Assembly: GCA_002170395.1 (NCBI GenBank) | Contig: NHEJ01000004.1 | Span: forward strand, 1-64,000 | From: Betaproteobacteria bacterium TMED82 | GTDB lineage: Bacteria; Pseudomonadota; Gammaproteobacteria; Burkholderiales; Burkholderiaceae_A | Direction of reading: 5' to 3' | DNA length: 64,000 bases | Part shown: in pieces, positions 44,489-53,570 of the stretch | How the letters are laid out: each line of letters begins with the position of its first letter | Position numbering within the stretch: the first letter of the stretch is position 1 | Made by a program: the position numbers and the translations under genes | The notes under the pieces: generated by a model | The model's input: the letters and a program-made list of their open reading frames with translations, nothing else | The model's database searches: none | Told to the model about the DNA's origin: nothing

Positions 44489-44497
44489 ATACAACTT

Positions 44498-45814
44498 TTA
44501 TTTAACCACATATCTCATTTCCGCTGACTTGGCATGCGCTGTCAAACCTTCGCCCTTGGCTATCGTTGAAGCAATCTTACCTAAAAACTTTGCTCCCGTC
44601 GGACTGACATTAATAATACTAGTTCTTTTTTTAAAATCGTAAACACTAAGAGCAGAGGAGAATCTAGCTGATCCTGAAGTTGGTAGAACATGATTGGGGC
44701 CCGCACAATAATCTCCTAAGGACTCCGAAGAATATTTTCCTACAAATATGGAACCTGCATTCCTTATGTAAGGTAACCAGCGTTCGCCCTCTTCTATCGC
44801 TAATTCCAAATGCTCGGGTGCAATTTTATTCGCTAACTCACAAGCGAGACTCAAGTCCTCCACAAAGATTAAAGCTCCTCGGTTTACTAATGAAGTCTCA
44901 ATAATGTCACTTCTGTCCATTTGAGGTAAAAGCCTCTTGATAGCTGATCGTACTTCGAGCATGAAGTCCCTACTCGTACATAGTAATATGGCCTGTGCTA
45001 GTTCATCATGCTCAGCCTGAGAGAACAAATCCATTGCGACCCATTCCGGATCTCCACTACCATCTGAGATAATAAGAATTTCGGAGGGACCTGCAACCAT
45101 GTCAATTCCAACCGAGCCAAAAACCTGGCGTTTCGCCTCTGCAACATATGCATTCCCAGGACCAACGATCATGTCAACTCTCGGTATTGTCTCCGTCCCA
45201 TAAGCAAGTGCGGCGATCGCGTGAGCTCCACCTATACGAAAGAGGCGGCTTATTCCAGCTAAATGGGCTGCGGCAAGCGTCATCTGATTTACTTCTCCCC
45301 TACTATTACTCGGCACTACCATAATGACTTCTTCTACCCCGGCAACTGCGGCTGGAATAGCATTCATCAAAACAGTTGATGGATATGAAGCTTTACCTCC
45401 TGGCACATAAATCCCCACTCTCTCTAAAGGAGTTACCTGCATTGAAATTTTAGAACCAAATTCATCTTGATACGAAAACGGCAAAGTAGTTTGCATCTCA
45501 TGGTACCGTCGTATTCTTTCTAAAGATTTTTCTAAAGCACTCTTTTTCTCAGAACTTAAGCTTTCAAATGCTGATAAAGCTTCGGCCTGAAGAATCTCAC
45601 TGCACGCTACAGAGGAAAAATTAGCACTATCAAATTGTTTCGAATACCTTAGAACTGCCTCATCCTTTGACTTTCTTACATTATTGATTATTTCTCTAAC
45701 AGTATTAGTAATCCGATGATCTAACTCTTCTCCCCTTTTTATCAAATCACCAAATTTAGAGTAAAAATCATTATCGTCAAAATTGAACTGTCTTAAATTT
45801 TCTAATTTTTTCAT
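44498..45814 (-). CDS. hisD: Histidinol dehydrogenase
   Basis: HisD performs two NAD-dependent oxidations of L-histidinol to histidine. The 438-residue zinc enzyme shows GIYVPGGKASYPSTVLMNAI, DMIVGPGNAYVAEAK, DMVAGPSEILII, SQAEHDELAQAIL and APEHLEL. It overlaps hisG by 4 bp upstream and stops 9 bp from the end of the convergent hisC. Confidence 0.96.
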   Translation of the reverse strand: MKKLENLRQFNFDDNDFYSKFGDLIKRGEELDHRITNTVREIINNVRKSKDEAVLRYSKQFDSANFSSVACSEILQAEALSAFESLSSEKKSALEKSLERIRRYHEMQTTLPFSYQDEFGSKISMQVTPLERVGIYVPGGKASYPSTVLMNAIPAAVAGVEEVIMVVPSNSRGEVNQMTLAAAHLAGISRLFRIGGAHAIAALAYGTETIPRVDMIVGPGNAYVAEAKRQVFGSVGIDMVAGPSEILIISDGSGDPEWVAMDLFSQAEHDELAQAILLCTSRDFMLEVRSAIKRLLPQMDRSDIIETSLVNRGALIFVEDLSLACELANKIAPEHLELAIEEGERWLPYIRNAGSIFVGKYSSESLGDYCAGPNHVLPTSGSARFSSALSVYDFKKRTSIINVSPTGAKFLGKIASTIAKGEGLTAHAKSAEMRYVVK

Positions 45815-46473
45815 TTGCTCTTTCTATTTTTTAATTCTAAAACTTCAGAAAGCTTTCTTACGATTCCCGTGACGGCAGGGTTCTTAAGTTTGAACGAAGC
45901 TTTGTTTATGATCAGTCTGGAAGAAATTTTTTTAACCAAATCTATCTCAAACAATCCATTAACTTTAAGCGTCTGACCTGTTGAAACTAAATCAACTATT
46001 GCGTCAGCTAAACCAACAATAGGGGCTAACTCCATAGACCCATACTGCTTAATTATATCCACCTGAATACCTTTTTTTGCATAATAAGCGTTAGCTTGAT
46101 TCGGATACTTAGTGGCTACTTTAAACCTCTGACTGCTATCTATTAATTTCTTATATTTTTCCTTATTTGCTACTGCCACTGATAGTCGACAGGCACCTAT
46201 TTTCAAATCTAACGGCTGGTAAATGCCTTCACAATTGAACTCATCAAGAACATCTAATCCAACAACGCCAATATCAGCGGCTCCATACCTGACATACGTT
46301 AGAACATCTTGACTTCTCACTATCAACAGACGGAAATTTTTGTCTCGAGAAATAATAATTAATTTACGCGAAAAATCCTCATGTTCCTTATTAAGAGATG
46401 CAATTTTACCTCTAGTTAAAAGCTCCACTGTTTCATCAAAAATTCTACCCTTCGGGACTGCACAAGTTAACAT
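45811..46473 (-). CDS. hisG: ATP phosphoribosyltransferase, short form
   Basis: HisG joins ATP and PRPP, the first and regulated step of histidine synthesis. At 220 residues it is the short form (HisGS), which lacks the C-terminal regulatory domain and needs the HisRS-like partner HisZ; hisZ is not in the window. Features include TCAVPKGRIFDETVELL, YGAADIGVVGLDVL and DAIVDLVSTGQTLKVN. It overlaps murA by 7 bp and hisD by 4 bp. Confidence 0.95.
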   Translation of the reverse strand: MLTCAVPKGRIFDETVELLTRGKIASLNKEHEDFSRKLIIISRDKNFRLLIVRSQDVLTYVRYGAADIGVVGLDVLDEFNCEGIYQPLDLKIGACRLSVAVANKEKYKKLIDSSQRFKVATKYPNQANAYYAKKGIQVDIIKQYGSMELAPIVGLADAIVDLVSTGQTLKVNGLFEIDLVKKISSRLIINKASFKLKNPAVTGIVRKLSEVLELKNRKSK

Positions 46474-47729
46474 TGATTTACCCTTAAAACATCTGCACCT
46501 AAATTTGCTAACTTTTTATCCATGTCCGCATACCCTCTTTCGAGATGATAGATTCGATCAATTACCGTTTCTCCCTCGGCAACTAAGCCAGCTATAACCA
46601 AGCCGGCTGATGCTCGTAAGTCAGTGGCCATTACTTCTGCTCCACACAGCCTTTCCCTACCAGTAACTACCGCAGTATTTCCATTTACCTTAATATGTGC
46701 GCCCAATCTCTTCATTTCTTGCACATGCATAAATCGATTCTCAAATATATTCTCTGTAATCCTTGCCGTGCCATTTGAAACCAAATTAACGGCCATGATT
46801 TGAGCTTGCATATCAGTTGCAAAGCCGGGAAATGGAGCCGTTTTGACGCTGACTGACTCGGGTTTGCCTTTGGACGTTACCGTTAAACCTTCCTTGTCAA
46901 CTGAAATATCAGTTCCACTTTGCCTAAGCTTCGTAACTGTAACTCCAATACTATTAATGTTAGCATTTCTCAGAAAAACATCACCTCCGCAAGCAGCAAT
47001 TGCGCAAATAAATGTTCCGGTTTCAATGCGATCTGAAATGATTTTATGTTCAGCTCCAAAAAGTTTCTTAACACCTAAAATTGAAATTACGTCAGTTCCT
47101 TCACCTGAAATTCGGGCTCCCATGGATTTCAAAAAGATCGCTAAATCGACCACCTCGGGCTCTCTAGCGGCATTCTCAATTATTGTTTCTCCCTCCGCTA
47201 GACAAGCAGCCATCATAATATTTTCGGTGCCAGTAACCGTAACCATATCATTTTTTATTCTTGAGCCGTTTAGCTTTCGGCACTTCGCATGAATATAACC
47301 ATCAACGAGAGTAACCTTTGCGCCCATCGACTCAAATGCCTTAATGTGCTGGTCGATAGGTCTATTACCAATAGCACAACCTCCAGGCAAACTGACCTTG
47401 ACCTCGCCAAAACGAGCAAGTAATGGCCCCAAAACAAGGATAGAAGCTCTCATTGTTTTCACTAATTCATAAGGAGCCTCAAGTGAGGAAATACTGGCTG
47501 TTTGTAAGCCACAAGTGGCGGTCGAGCTGTTCAGTTCAATTGAAACTCCAAGTTCTGAAAAGAGCTTTAATAATGTCTCGACGTCCTTTAGCTTCGGGAC
47601 ATTAGAGATGAATACTGGATCTGAGGTTAAGAGAGAGCCGCAAAATATTGGCAATGCTGCGTTCTTCGCGCCATCAATTTCTAATTCGCCAATCAGCCTA
47701 TTTGGTCCAATTATTCTATATTTGTCCAC
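46467..47729 (-). CDS. murA: UDP-N-acetylglucosamine 1-carboxyvinyltransferase
   Basis: MurA adds enolpyruvate from PEP to UDP-GlcNAc, the first committed step of peptidoglycan synthesis. The 420-residue protein carries the active-site Cys118 in LPGGCAIGNRPID, the residue attacked by fosfomycin (an Asp there would mean intrinsic resistance). Other segments are IDGAKNAALP near the N-terminus and PFPGFATDMQAQ. The GTG start overlaps the bolA-like gene by 19 bp. Confidence 0.96.
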   Translation of the reverse strand: MDKYRIIGPNRLIGELEIDGAKNAALPIFCGSLLTSDPVFISNVPKLKDVETLLKLFSELGVSIELNSSTATCGLQTASISSLEAPYELVKTMRASILVLGPLLARFGEVKVSLPGGCAIGNRPIDQHIKAFESMGAKVTLVDGYIHAKCRKLNGSRIKNDMVTVTGTENIMMAACLAEGETIIENAAREPEVVDLAIFLKSMGARISGEGTDVISILGVKKLFGAEHKIISDRIETGTFICAIAACGGDVFLRNANINSIGVTVTKLRQSGTDISVDKEGLTVTSKGKPESVSVKTAPFPGFATDMQAQIMAVNLVSNGTARITENIFENRFMHVQEMKRLGAHIKVNGNTAVVTGRERLCGAEVMATDLRASAGLVIAGLVAEGETVIDRIYHLERGYADMDKKLANLGADVLRVNQC

Positions 47730-47956
47730 TCACTCACCGTGTAAGTTTTTATAGACAGAGCGTGAATTTCAGATTCCATACTTTTGCCTAGAGCCTCATA
47801 AACCATTTTGTGCCTGGCAATCCTATTTTTATTTAAAAAATCATCACTCACGATGACAGCTTGAAAGTGACGTCCATCACCGCTAACCTTTACTTCAGAA
47901 TAATTGAAACAAGATTCTAGTTTTGTTTTAATTTGTGTTATTAAATCGAGTTGCAT
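47711..47956 (-). CDS. BolA/IbaG-family protein
   Basis: This 81-residue protein has the BolA fold pattern: VKVSGDGRHFQAVIVSDDFLNKNRIARHKMVYEALG is the conserved core, here split across positions 25-60, with the invariant His and the basic RIARHKMVY helix. BolA-like proteins bind monothiol glutaredoxins to traffic [2Fe-2S] clusters; grxD is at 32820. Placement just before murA matches E. coli IbaG, so this is probably the IbaG-type member. It follows the ABC ATPase gene with 1 bp between. Confidence 0.9.
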   Translation of the reverse strand: MQLDLITQIKTKLESCFNYSEVKVSGDGRHFQAVIVSDDFLNKNRIARHKMVYEALGKSMESEIHALSIKTYTVSEWTNIE

Positions 47957-47957
47957 A

Positions 47958-48680
47958 CTACCTCACACTCATATTTTTAAAAACCTCTTTAATACCTCCA
48001 TCTGATTTCGAGAGGAGACTAATATCCTCAACTGAAGATAATTTTCCCTTAAACATAAATGCTGCTCTTTCACATAACATTTCAGCCTCCTCCAAGTAAT
48101 GAGTTGTCAATATAATAGTGTGCCCTAATTTATTCAATTTCTTTATGAACAGCCATAAACTCTCCCTCAAATCAATATCTACTCCAGCTGTGGGCTCATC
48201 TAAAACAATTATAGGCGGTTTATGGACCAAAGCCTGCGCAATTAAAACCCTCCTTTTCATTCCCCCTGACAGAGCTCGCATATTTGCGTTGGCTTGTTCT
48301 GTTAAACCCAGCTCAACCAAACACTCCTCGATCCAGAGATTATTGTCTCGAATTCCAAAAAGACCTGACTGAATTTTTAAGGTTTCTTTTACGGTAAAAA
48401 AAGGATCAAAAACTAACTCTTGTGGAACTATACCAAGCAGTCTCTTTGTTCTCTCTGGAACTTCTGTAACATCTAAGCCGAATACTTCAACAGTGCCGAA
48501 GGTTGGATTTGATATACCTCCAAGAATGTTGATCAAAGAGGTTTTTCCAGCCCCATTTGGCCCGAGTAAACCGAAAAACTCTCCCTCCTTAACATCGAAA
48601 GAAACATCACACAGTGCGTCAAATTGTTTCCCTGACTTGACAAAAACCTTCCTCAAATTTTTGAAACTTATAGCAATCAT
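47958..48680 (-). CDS. ABC transporter ATP-binding protein (YadG-like), without adjacent permease
   Basis: The 240-residue ATPase has Walker A GPNGAGKT (40-47), the signature LSGGMKRRVLIAQAL and Walker B IIVLDEPTAGVD. It belongs to the ABC-2 exporter type of YadG. In betaproteobacteria an ABC-2 permease usually follows between this gene and bolA, but here bolA starts 1 bp after the stop, so no partner is encoded locally. The ATG at 48680 overlaps the STAS gene stop as ATGA. The substrate is unknown. Confidence 0.88.
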   Translation of the reverse strand: MIAISFKNLRKVFVKSGKQFDALCDVSFDVKEGEFFGLLGPNGAGKTSLINILGGISNPTFGTVEVFGLDVTEVPERTKRLLGIVPQELVFDPFFTVKETLKIQSGLFGIRDNNLWIEECLVELGLTEQANANMRALSGGMKRRVLIAQALVHKPPIIVLDEPTAGVDIDLRESLWLFIKKLNKLGHTIILTTHYLEEAEMLCERAAFMFKGKLSSVEDISLLSKSDGGIKEVFKNMSVR

Positions 48681-48997
48681 TGATGTACGCAAAGACTACC
48701 GGAAAGAGAATAAATATCAAGCAAAGCTGATAGGTTAGCCGGTAAATAACTCAATACTATCTTAGGCCTTTGACCTTCTGGGGACAGTGAGAAATGATTT
48801 CTAACTAATCTCTCCATCTCAATTACCAGAACAACTGCAGAGGTGTCAACTTTCTCCACCTTCGAAAAGTCCAAAACAATCTCCATAATATTTTCGGAAA
48901 TTCCTTCCCTGATTTTCTCTTTACAAGTCTTAATAATCGGCAATATTTCGGAATTGACTAAATTTCCTGACAATTCAATTAAGAATATGTTCTTCAA
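48677..48997 (-). CDS. mlaB: MlaB-like STAS-domain protein
   Basis: The 106-residue protein is a single STAS domain, with VLDFSKVEKVDTSAVVLVIEMER resembling the phospho-site loop of STAS proteins (seen in positions 42-64). MlaB binds MlaF and is needed for assembly and activity of the MlaFEDB lipid transporter in the inner membrane. Identification relies on its place after mlaC. A TTG start is the only candidate in frame. Confidence 0.8.
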   Translation of the reverse strand: MKNIFLIELSGNLVNSEILPIIKTCKEKIREGISENIMEIVLDFSKVEKVDTSAVVLVIEMERLVRNHFSLSPEGQRPKIVLSYLPANLSALLDIYSLSGSLCVHQ

Positions 48998-49011
48998 ATT
49001 TTTGTGCTCGT

Positions 49012-49686
49012 CTATTTTTTATTTTTTTTATTTCTTATGAGTTTATTTTTTTCACTGATGGCATAAATTAGTCCATCAACACCGTTTGTGCTAACAATTT
49101 GAGAGAATTGAGAACGGTAATTTTCGACAAGCCATAGACCCAATACATTCAAATCATAAATCTTCCACCCAGTGGAAGTTTTTTTCAGGCGATAATCTAT
49201 TGAAATAGCTTGCCGACCTGGAACAGCCACCTTGGTTCTAACAATTGCGTTATTATCCGAAGCAGAGCGCCTTGAGGGCAATATAGTTACAGATGCTTTT
49301 TCAGCGAATTTAATAGCGCCAGCATAACTTAATAATAGTAATTCACGGAAAACTACCATAAGTTTTTCTTTTTGCTTGTCACTTGCTAGCCTCCAGCTTT
49401 TACCAACAGCCAACGCAGTCATTTTTTGAAAATCAACTATTGGCATAACGGTAGCATCAACCAATTCGTTTATAAGCTCCCAATTACCTGAGGACAATTT
49501 TGGGTTCTCACGAATTTTCTGTATTATTTCGCTACTGATCTTTGAAATAATTGTTTCTGGCTCTTGGCTAACATCATTAGCACTAGTCTCACTCAAGCAA
49601 AACATTAATGCCACACATACGCATTTAAAAAGAACTATGTCAAAGTTCTTGTTAAAAGTCACTGCCGGACCAAAATTGAATCTCAC
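49012..49686 (-). CDS. mlaC: Periplasmic phospholipid-binding protein MlaC
   Basis: MlaC ferries phospholipids across the periplasm between the MlaA complex and MlaFEDB. The 224-residue protein has a signal-like N-terminus (IVLFKCVCVALMFCLSETSA) and the MlaC family stretch VDATVMPIVDFQKMTALAVGKSW in two halves near residues 70-92. The motif YDLNVLGLWLVENYRSQF occurs near the C-terminus. AGGA 6 nt upstream of the GTG start supports it. Overlap with the mlaB start is absent (14-bp gap). Confidence 0.9.
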   Translation of the reverse strand: MRFNFGPAVTFNKNFDIVLFKCVCVALMFCLSETSANDVSQEPETIISKISSEIIQKIRENPKLSSGNWELINELVDATVMPIVDFQKMTALAVGKSWRLASDKQKEKLMVVFRELLLLSYAGAIKFAEKASVTILPSRRSASDNNAIVRTKVAVPGRQAISIDYRLKKTSTGWKIYDLNVLGLWLVENYRSQFSQIVSTNGVDGLIYAISEKNKLIRNKKNKK

Positions 49687-49694
49687 TAATTATC

Positions 49695-50396
49695 CTAATC
49701 CTTAACTTGAGATTCTCTTATGGCTAGGTATGCATTTCTAACACTAACATATCTATCGAAAGCCAAAGCCTCGAACGCCTCTTCCGCTGCCAATAATTGC
49801 GCTCTAGTGTCGACAACCCTAAGAATATTGCCTGAAATCTTAGCTTCCCTCTCTTTAACAATTTCATTAAAAGGATCCACTGCTAAATCCACAACTCTTC
49901 CCAGGCCATCGCGAACAGTACTAGGACCAAAAAGCGGTAAAACTAAATAAGGGCCTTGTTTAACTCCATAAGAACCTAAGGTCTGTCCGGTATCCTCTAC
50001 GGTCCTATTAATTCCAAGATTGCTGGCGACGTCTGTTAAACCTAAAATACCCATTGTGGAATTTATGACAAATCTAGAAACAGACTGGCCTGAATTTTTA
50101 AAATCCAGCTGCAATAAATGGTGAATTGCTGTCGCCAAATCACTTAAGTTAGAGAAGAAGTTACTAACACCTGTCCTAATTGGAGAGGGAACTACATTCT
50201 GATAGCCTTCAGCCAGGGGTTTCAAAACCTTTCCATCAATAGTCTCGTTAACTTTAAATATTACTCTGTTAGTAGATTCCCATGGATCCCTAGGATCACC
50301 GCTATTCATAGAATTTATGGTCGCGCAACCAGTAAGGAAAGCAGCAGCTATCAGAGCAAATCCAGTTTTAAAAAAAGTCTTAGTATAATTCATCAT
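49695..50396 (-). CDS. mlaA: Outer-membrane lipoprotein MlaA (VacJ)
   Basis: MlaA removes misplaced phospholipids from the outer leaflet of the outer membrane. A lipoprotein signal ends in AAFLTGCAT, giving an acylated cysteine near residue 24. The mature start DPRDPWESTNRVIFKVNETI, and later GVKQGPYLVLPLFGPSTVRDG, are VacJ signatures. A GAGG lies 9 nt upstream of the ATG. The gene stands in order mlaF-E-D-A-C-B on one strand. Confidence 0.94.
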   Translation of the reverse strand: MMNYTKTFFKTGFALIAAAFLTGCATINSMNSGDPRDPWESTNRVIFKVNETIDGKVLKPLAEGYQNVVPSPIRTGVSNFFSNLSDLATAIHHLLQLDFKNSGQSVSRFVINSTMGILGLTDVASNLGINRTVEDTGQTLGSYGVKQGPYLVLPLFGPSTVRDGLGRVVDLAVDPFNEIVKEREAKISGNILRVVDTRAQLLAAEEAFEALAFDRYVSVRNAYLAIRESQVKD

Positions 50397-50452
50397 AAAG
50401 TATGACCTCTAAACTCCTAGACTGTTCAAAAAAATTGGCATAATTCTTTATT

Positions 50453-50902
50453 CTACTCCGGCTTTGCATTATACAAAAATTGCGAAATTACATTTTCAAG
50501 AATTACAGCAGATTGAGTCATTTCAAGTCTATCACCTGCTGTTAAAAACTCCCCCTCCGCGCCAGGCGATAGGCCAACATAATTTTCTCCCAGCAGCCCA
50601 GCAGTCAAAATTTTTGCCGAGCTGTCTTTTGGAAACTTAGTGCCCTTTTTCAAATTTAAAACTACCTTTGCCTGATATCTAAAATCATCAAATTCAATAG
50701 TATCAACACGACCAACAAGCACTCCAGAGCTGCGCACAGCAGCTCTTGGCTTTAAGCCTCCGACGTTATCAAAATAAGCTTCTACTGAATATCCGTCGGC
50801 AAAGCTGTTCCCGATCAAATTACTAACCTGAAGTGAAAGGAATGCCACAGAGCAAATGCCAAGGATAAAAAATATACCAGCAGAAAAATTTAGATTATTC
50901 AT
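50453..50902 (-). CDS. mlaD: MCE-domain lipid-binding protein MlaD
   Basis: MlaD forms the hexameric periplasmic ring on the MlaFE transporter. The 149-residue protein has one N-terminal membrane helix (AGIFFILGICSVAFLSLQV) and an MCE domain with VEAYFDNVGGLKPRAAVRSS and ILTAGLLGENYVGLSPG. The ATG at 50902 is chosen over an upstream TTG that would only add 8 non-family residues. Confidence 0.93.
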   Translation of the reverse strand: MNNLNFSAGIFFILGICSVAFLSLQVSNLIGNSFADGYSVEAYFDNVGGLKPRAAVRSSGVLVGRVDTIEFDDFRYQAKVVLNLKKGTKFPKDSSAKILTAGLLGENYVGLSPGAEGEFLTAGDRLEMTQSAVILENVISQFLYNAKPE

Positions 50903-50946
50903 AACTATAGTTGAGCACAAAAACACTTAATAAAACAACAAAATTA

Positions 50947-51714
50947 TTAGGTATTACTGAACATTAATGCGGTTAGAATAAAATCTAAACTAAGAATGGA
51001 AAAAGAACTTACAACAACAGTGGAGGTTGTGGCTTTTGAAACTCCGTCCGGCGTTGCTTTTGCGAAATAGCCCATGAACAACGCTATATGAGTTACAACC
51101 ACGCCAAAAACAAAGCTTTTTATGAATCCACTTAATATATCGTCGTAGAAGTTAACACCACTCGTCATTTGTGACCAAAATGCCCCTGAGTCTACTCCAA
51201 TTAGTATTACTGCGATAAACCACCCACCAACTATACCAACGGAGGAGAACAAAGCACATAAAATAGGTACAGCAAGAATGCCGCCGATAAACCGAGGCAG
51301 TAAAACTCTGTTCAATGGATCAACACCCATAGCTTCTAATGCGGAAAGTTGCTCTCCCGCCTTCATTAATCCAATTTCTGCTGTGAGAGAAGTTCCAGCC
51401 CTTCCCGCAAATAATAAACTTGCTACAACAGGGCCTAGCTCCCTAACCAAGGACAACGCCACCAACAGCCCAAGAGCCTCCTCTGATCCATATCTTCTCA
51501 ATGTATAGTATCCCTGGAGTCCAAGGACCAAACCAACGAAAAGTCCAGAAACACATATTATGCTTAGGGAGCGATTACCAAGAAATTTTACTTGGGTCAT
51601 TACCAAAGAAAATCTGCTCTTTAGTAAAACTGCCTGTTTTATGATTGCTATTAAAAGAATCAAAAATGCACCGAGATTTTCTGTGAATCTCACCAAAAAA
51701 ACTAACTTATTCAT
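50947..51714 (-). CDS. mlaE: Phospholipid ABC transporter permease MlaE
   Basis: MlaE is the inner-membrane permease of the Mla system. It is a 255-residue protein with about five or six hydrophobic segments and the family motif LVRELGPVVASLLFAGRAGTS, split around residues 88-110. The stretch EQLSALEAMGVDPLNRVLLPR also fits the family. It lies between mlaF and mlaD on the same strand. Confidence 0.95.
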   Translation of the reverse strand: MNKLVFLVRFTENLGAFLILLIAIIKQAVLLKSRFSLVMTQVKFLGNRSLSIICVSGLFVGLVLGLQGYYTLRRYGSEEALGLLVALSLVRELGPVVASLLFAGRAGTSLTAEIGLMKAGEQLSALEAMGVDPLNRVLLPRFIGGILAVPILCALFSSVGIVGGWFIAVILIGVDSGAFWSQMTSGVNFYDDILSGFIKSFVFGVVVTHIALFMGYFAKATPDGVSKATTSTVVVSSFSILSLDFILTALMFSNT

Positions 51715-51733
51715 TTTTAAAGGGCTTACAAGA

Positions 51734-52540
51734 TTATTTTAAGATTTGAGAAATAGGGCTTACGGGGAAGTGAAATTTGATTGGTCCCTCAATATTACCC
51801 TGCAAAAACTGCCTTACAAAAGCGTCTTTTTCTTTCATTAATTCTTCGGGAGTACCTTTAGCAACCAAAATTGAGCCTTTGTCCGAAGCTGATAAAATAA
51901 ACACCTCATCCGCTATTTCAAAAGTTTCTGCTACATCATGAGTAACGATTATAGAGGTTGCGCCAAGTGCACGGTTCAAACTTTTGATGAGGTTAGCAGT
52001 TACAGCCAGTGAAATGGGATCCAACCCCGCAAAGGGTTCATCATATAAGATTAATTCTGGATCCAATGCAACTGCCCTCGCCAGTGCAACTCTTCTTGCC
52101 ATTCCACCGGAAATTTCAGAGGGCATCAAACTTGCCGCGCCACGCAATCCAACGGCCTCTAATTTTAGATGAACAATATCTCTAATGTGATTTTCTGGCA
52201 GTTTGGAATGCTCTCTTAATGGAAATGCAACATTTTCGAAGCAGCTTAAATCCGTAAAAAGAGCACCAAACTGAAATAAAAGTCCAAGTCTTTTACGTAA
52301 TTCATTCAACTCAACAACTTTCAAATTGGATACAATTTTTTCAAAAACTTTAACATGTCCAGAAGTGGGTACTTGAAGTCCAGAAATTAGCTTCAGAAGA
52401 GTCGTCTTTCCTACCCCAGATCCCCCCATAATAGCTACTACCTGGCCCTTCTTAACTGACAAATCAAGCTTTTTTATAATCTTTCGATTTCCGTAATAAA
52501 AGGTTAGCTGATCCAAGACCACCACACTTTTTCGATTCAT
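51734..52540 (-). CDS. mlaF: Phospholipid ABC transporter ATP-binding protein MlaF
   Basis: MlaF powers MlaE. The 268-residue ATPase has Walker A GGSGVGKT (39-46), the signature EISGGMARRVALARA and Walker B LILYDEPFAGLDP. The chain has a short C-terminal extension of the kind that contacts the neighbouring MlaF subunit and MlaB in E. coli. It begins the leftward mla operon, with only 34 bp to the divergent kdsD, so both promoters must be compact or overlap the genes. Confidence 0.95.
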   Translation of the reverse strand: MNRKSVVVLDQLTFYYGNRKIIKKLDLSVKKGQVVAIMGGSGVGKTTLLKLISGLQVPTSGHVKVFEKIVSNLKVVELNELRKRLGLLFQFGALFTDLSCFENVAFPLREHSKLPENHIRDIVHLKLEAVGLRGAASLMPSEISGGMARRVALARAVALDPELILYDEPFAGLDPISLAVTANLIKSLNRALGATSIIVTHDVAETFEIADEVFILSASDKGSILVAKGTPEELMKEKDAFVRQFLQGNIEGPIKFHFPVSPISQILK

Positions 52541-52574
52541 GGTTTATCATCCTAAAAAACACTGAAAATTATTT

Positions 52575-53567
52575 ATGAAAAAACAATCTAGTCTTCACTC
52601 ACATAAAGATATCTTAGAAAGAGCGAAATTAGTACTGAAAATTGAGGCGTCTGAGGTATCAGAGCTCTGTAAAAAGTTAGATAAAAGTTATGTCTCAGCG
52701 ATAAAGTTACTTTTCGAGAGCACCGGTAGAGTCATTGTCACTGGAATCGGCAAATCTGGACATATTGGAAATAAAATTTCTGCCACATTTGCGTCTACAG
52801 GCACCCCTTCATTTTTTTTACATCCTGCAGAAGCTCAACATGGCGACTTGGGAATGGTTTGTGAGGAAGATATAATTCTTGCGCTGTCTTATTCTGGAGA
52901 AACAGAGGAATTATGTAAGTTGGCACCGCTTTTCAAAAGGCTTGGAACAAAACTTATAAGCATAACTGGTAACACTAATTCAACTTTAGCAATTCTATCT
53001 GATGTACATTTAAATGCTTCTGTGAAGACAGAAGCTTGTTCCTTAAATCTTGCTCCGACCGCTAGTACTACAGTTGCCTTAGCGATGGGGGATTCTTTAG
53101 CAATTGTCTTATTGGAAATGAAAGGATTCAAAGCAGATGATTTTGCGAGGACCCACCCAGCCGGTACGCTTGGAAGGAGGTTGCTGATAAGAGTTGAGGA
53201 TATCATGAAGACCGGAGAAGCATTGCCGAAGGTTTCTGAAGAGGCTACTCTTATGGAGGCGGTAATTGAAATGAGTGCAAAGCGAATGGGAATGACGTGT
53301 GTGTCGAATAAACAAGATGCAGCGTTGGGAATTTTTACGGACGGTGATCTGCGAAGGCTTTTAGGTAAAGGCTATAACTTGCAAGAAACTGTAATAAAAG
53401 AGGTAATGTCGGTAAAAGCCTTGACCATATCAAAAGAAGCACTCGCAAGCGAGGCAGCTCTTTTAATGGAAACAAAAAAAATTAATCATTTAGTGGTAAT
53501 CAATTCTAAAAATCAACTTATTGGGGCAATTGGTTTGCATGATTTATTAGAAGCAAAGGTTGTTTAA
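52575..53567 (+). CDS. kdsD: Arabinose-5-phosphate isomerase
   Basis: KdsD makes D-arabinose 5-phosphate from ribulose 5-phosphate, the first step to Kdo of lipopolysaccharide. The 330-residue chain has an N-terminal SIS domain (TGIGKSGHIGNKISATFAST, HPAEAQHGDLGMV, SYSGETEEL) and two C-terminal CBS domains (about 205-330, VEDIMKTGEALP and IKEVMSVKALTI). It is the first gene of a rightward LPS block, four bases before kdsC. Confidence 0.95.
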   Translation: MKKQSSLHSHKDILERAKLVLKIEASEVSELCKKLDKSYVSAIKLLFESTGRVIVTGIGKSGHIGNKISATFASTGTPSFFLHPAEAQHGDLGMVCEEDIILALSYSGETEELCKLAPLFKRLGTKLISITGNTNSTLAILSDVHLNASVKTEACSLNLAPTASTTVALAMGDSLAIVLLEMKGFKADDFARTHPAGTLGRRLLIRVEDIMKTGEALPKVSEEATLMEAVIEMSAKRMGMTCVSNKQDAALGIFTDGDLRRLLGKGYNLQETVIKEVMSVKALTISKEALASEAALLMETKKINHLVVINSKNQLIGAIGLHDLLEAKVV

Positions 53568-53570
53568 TAA

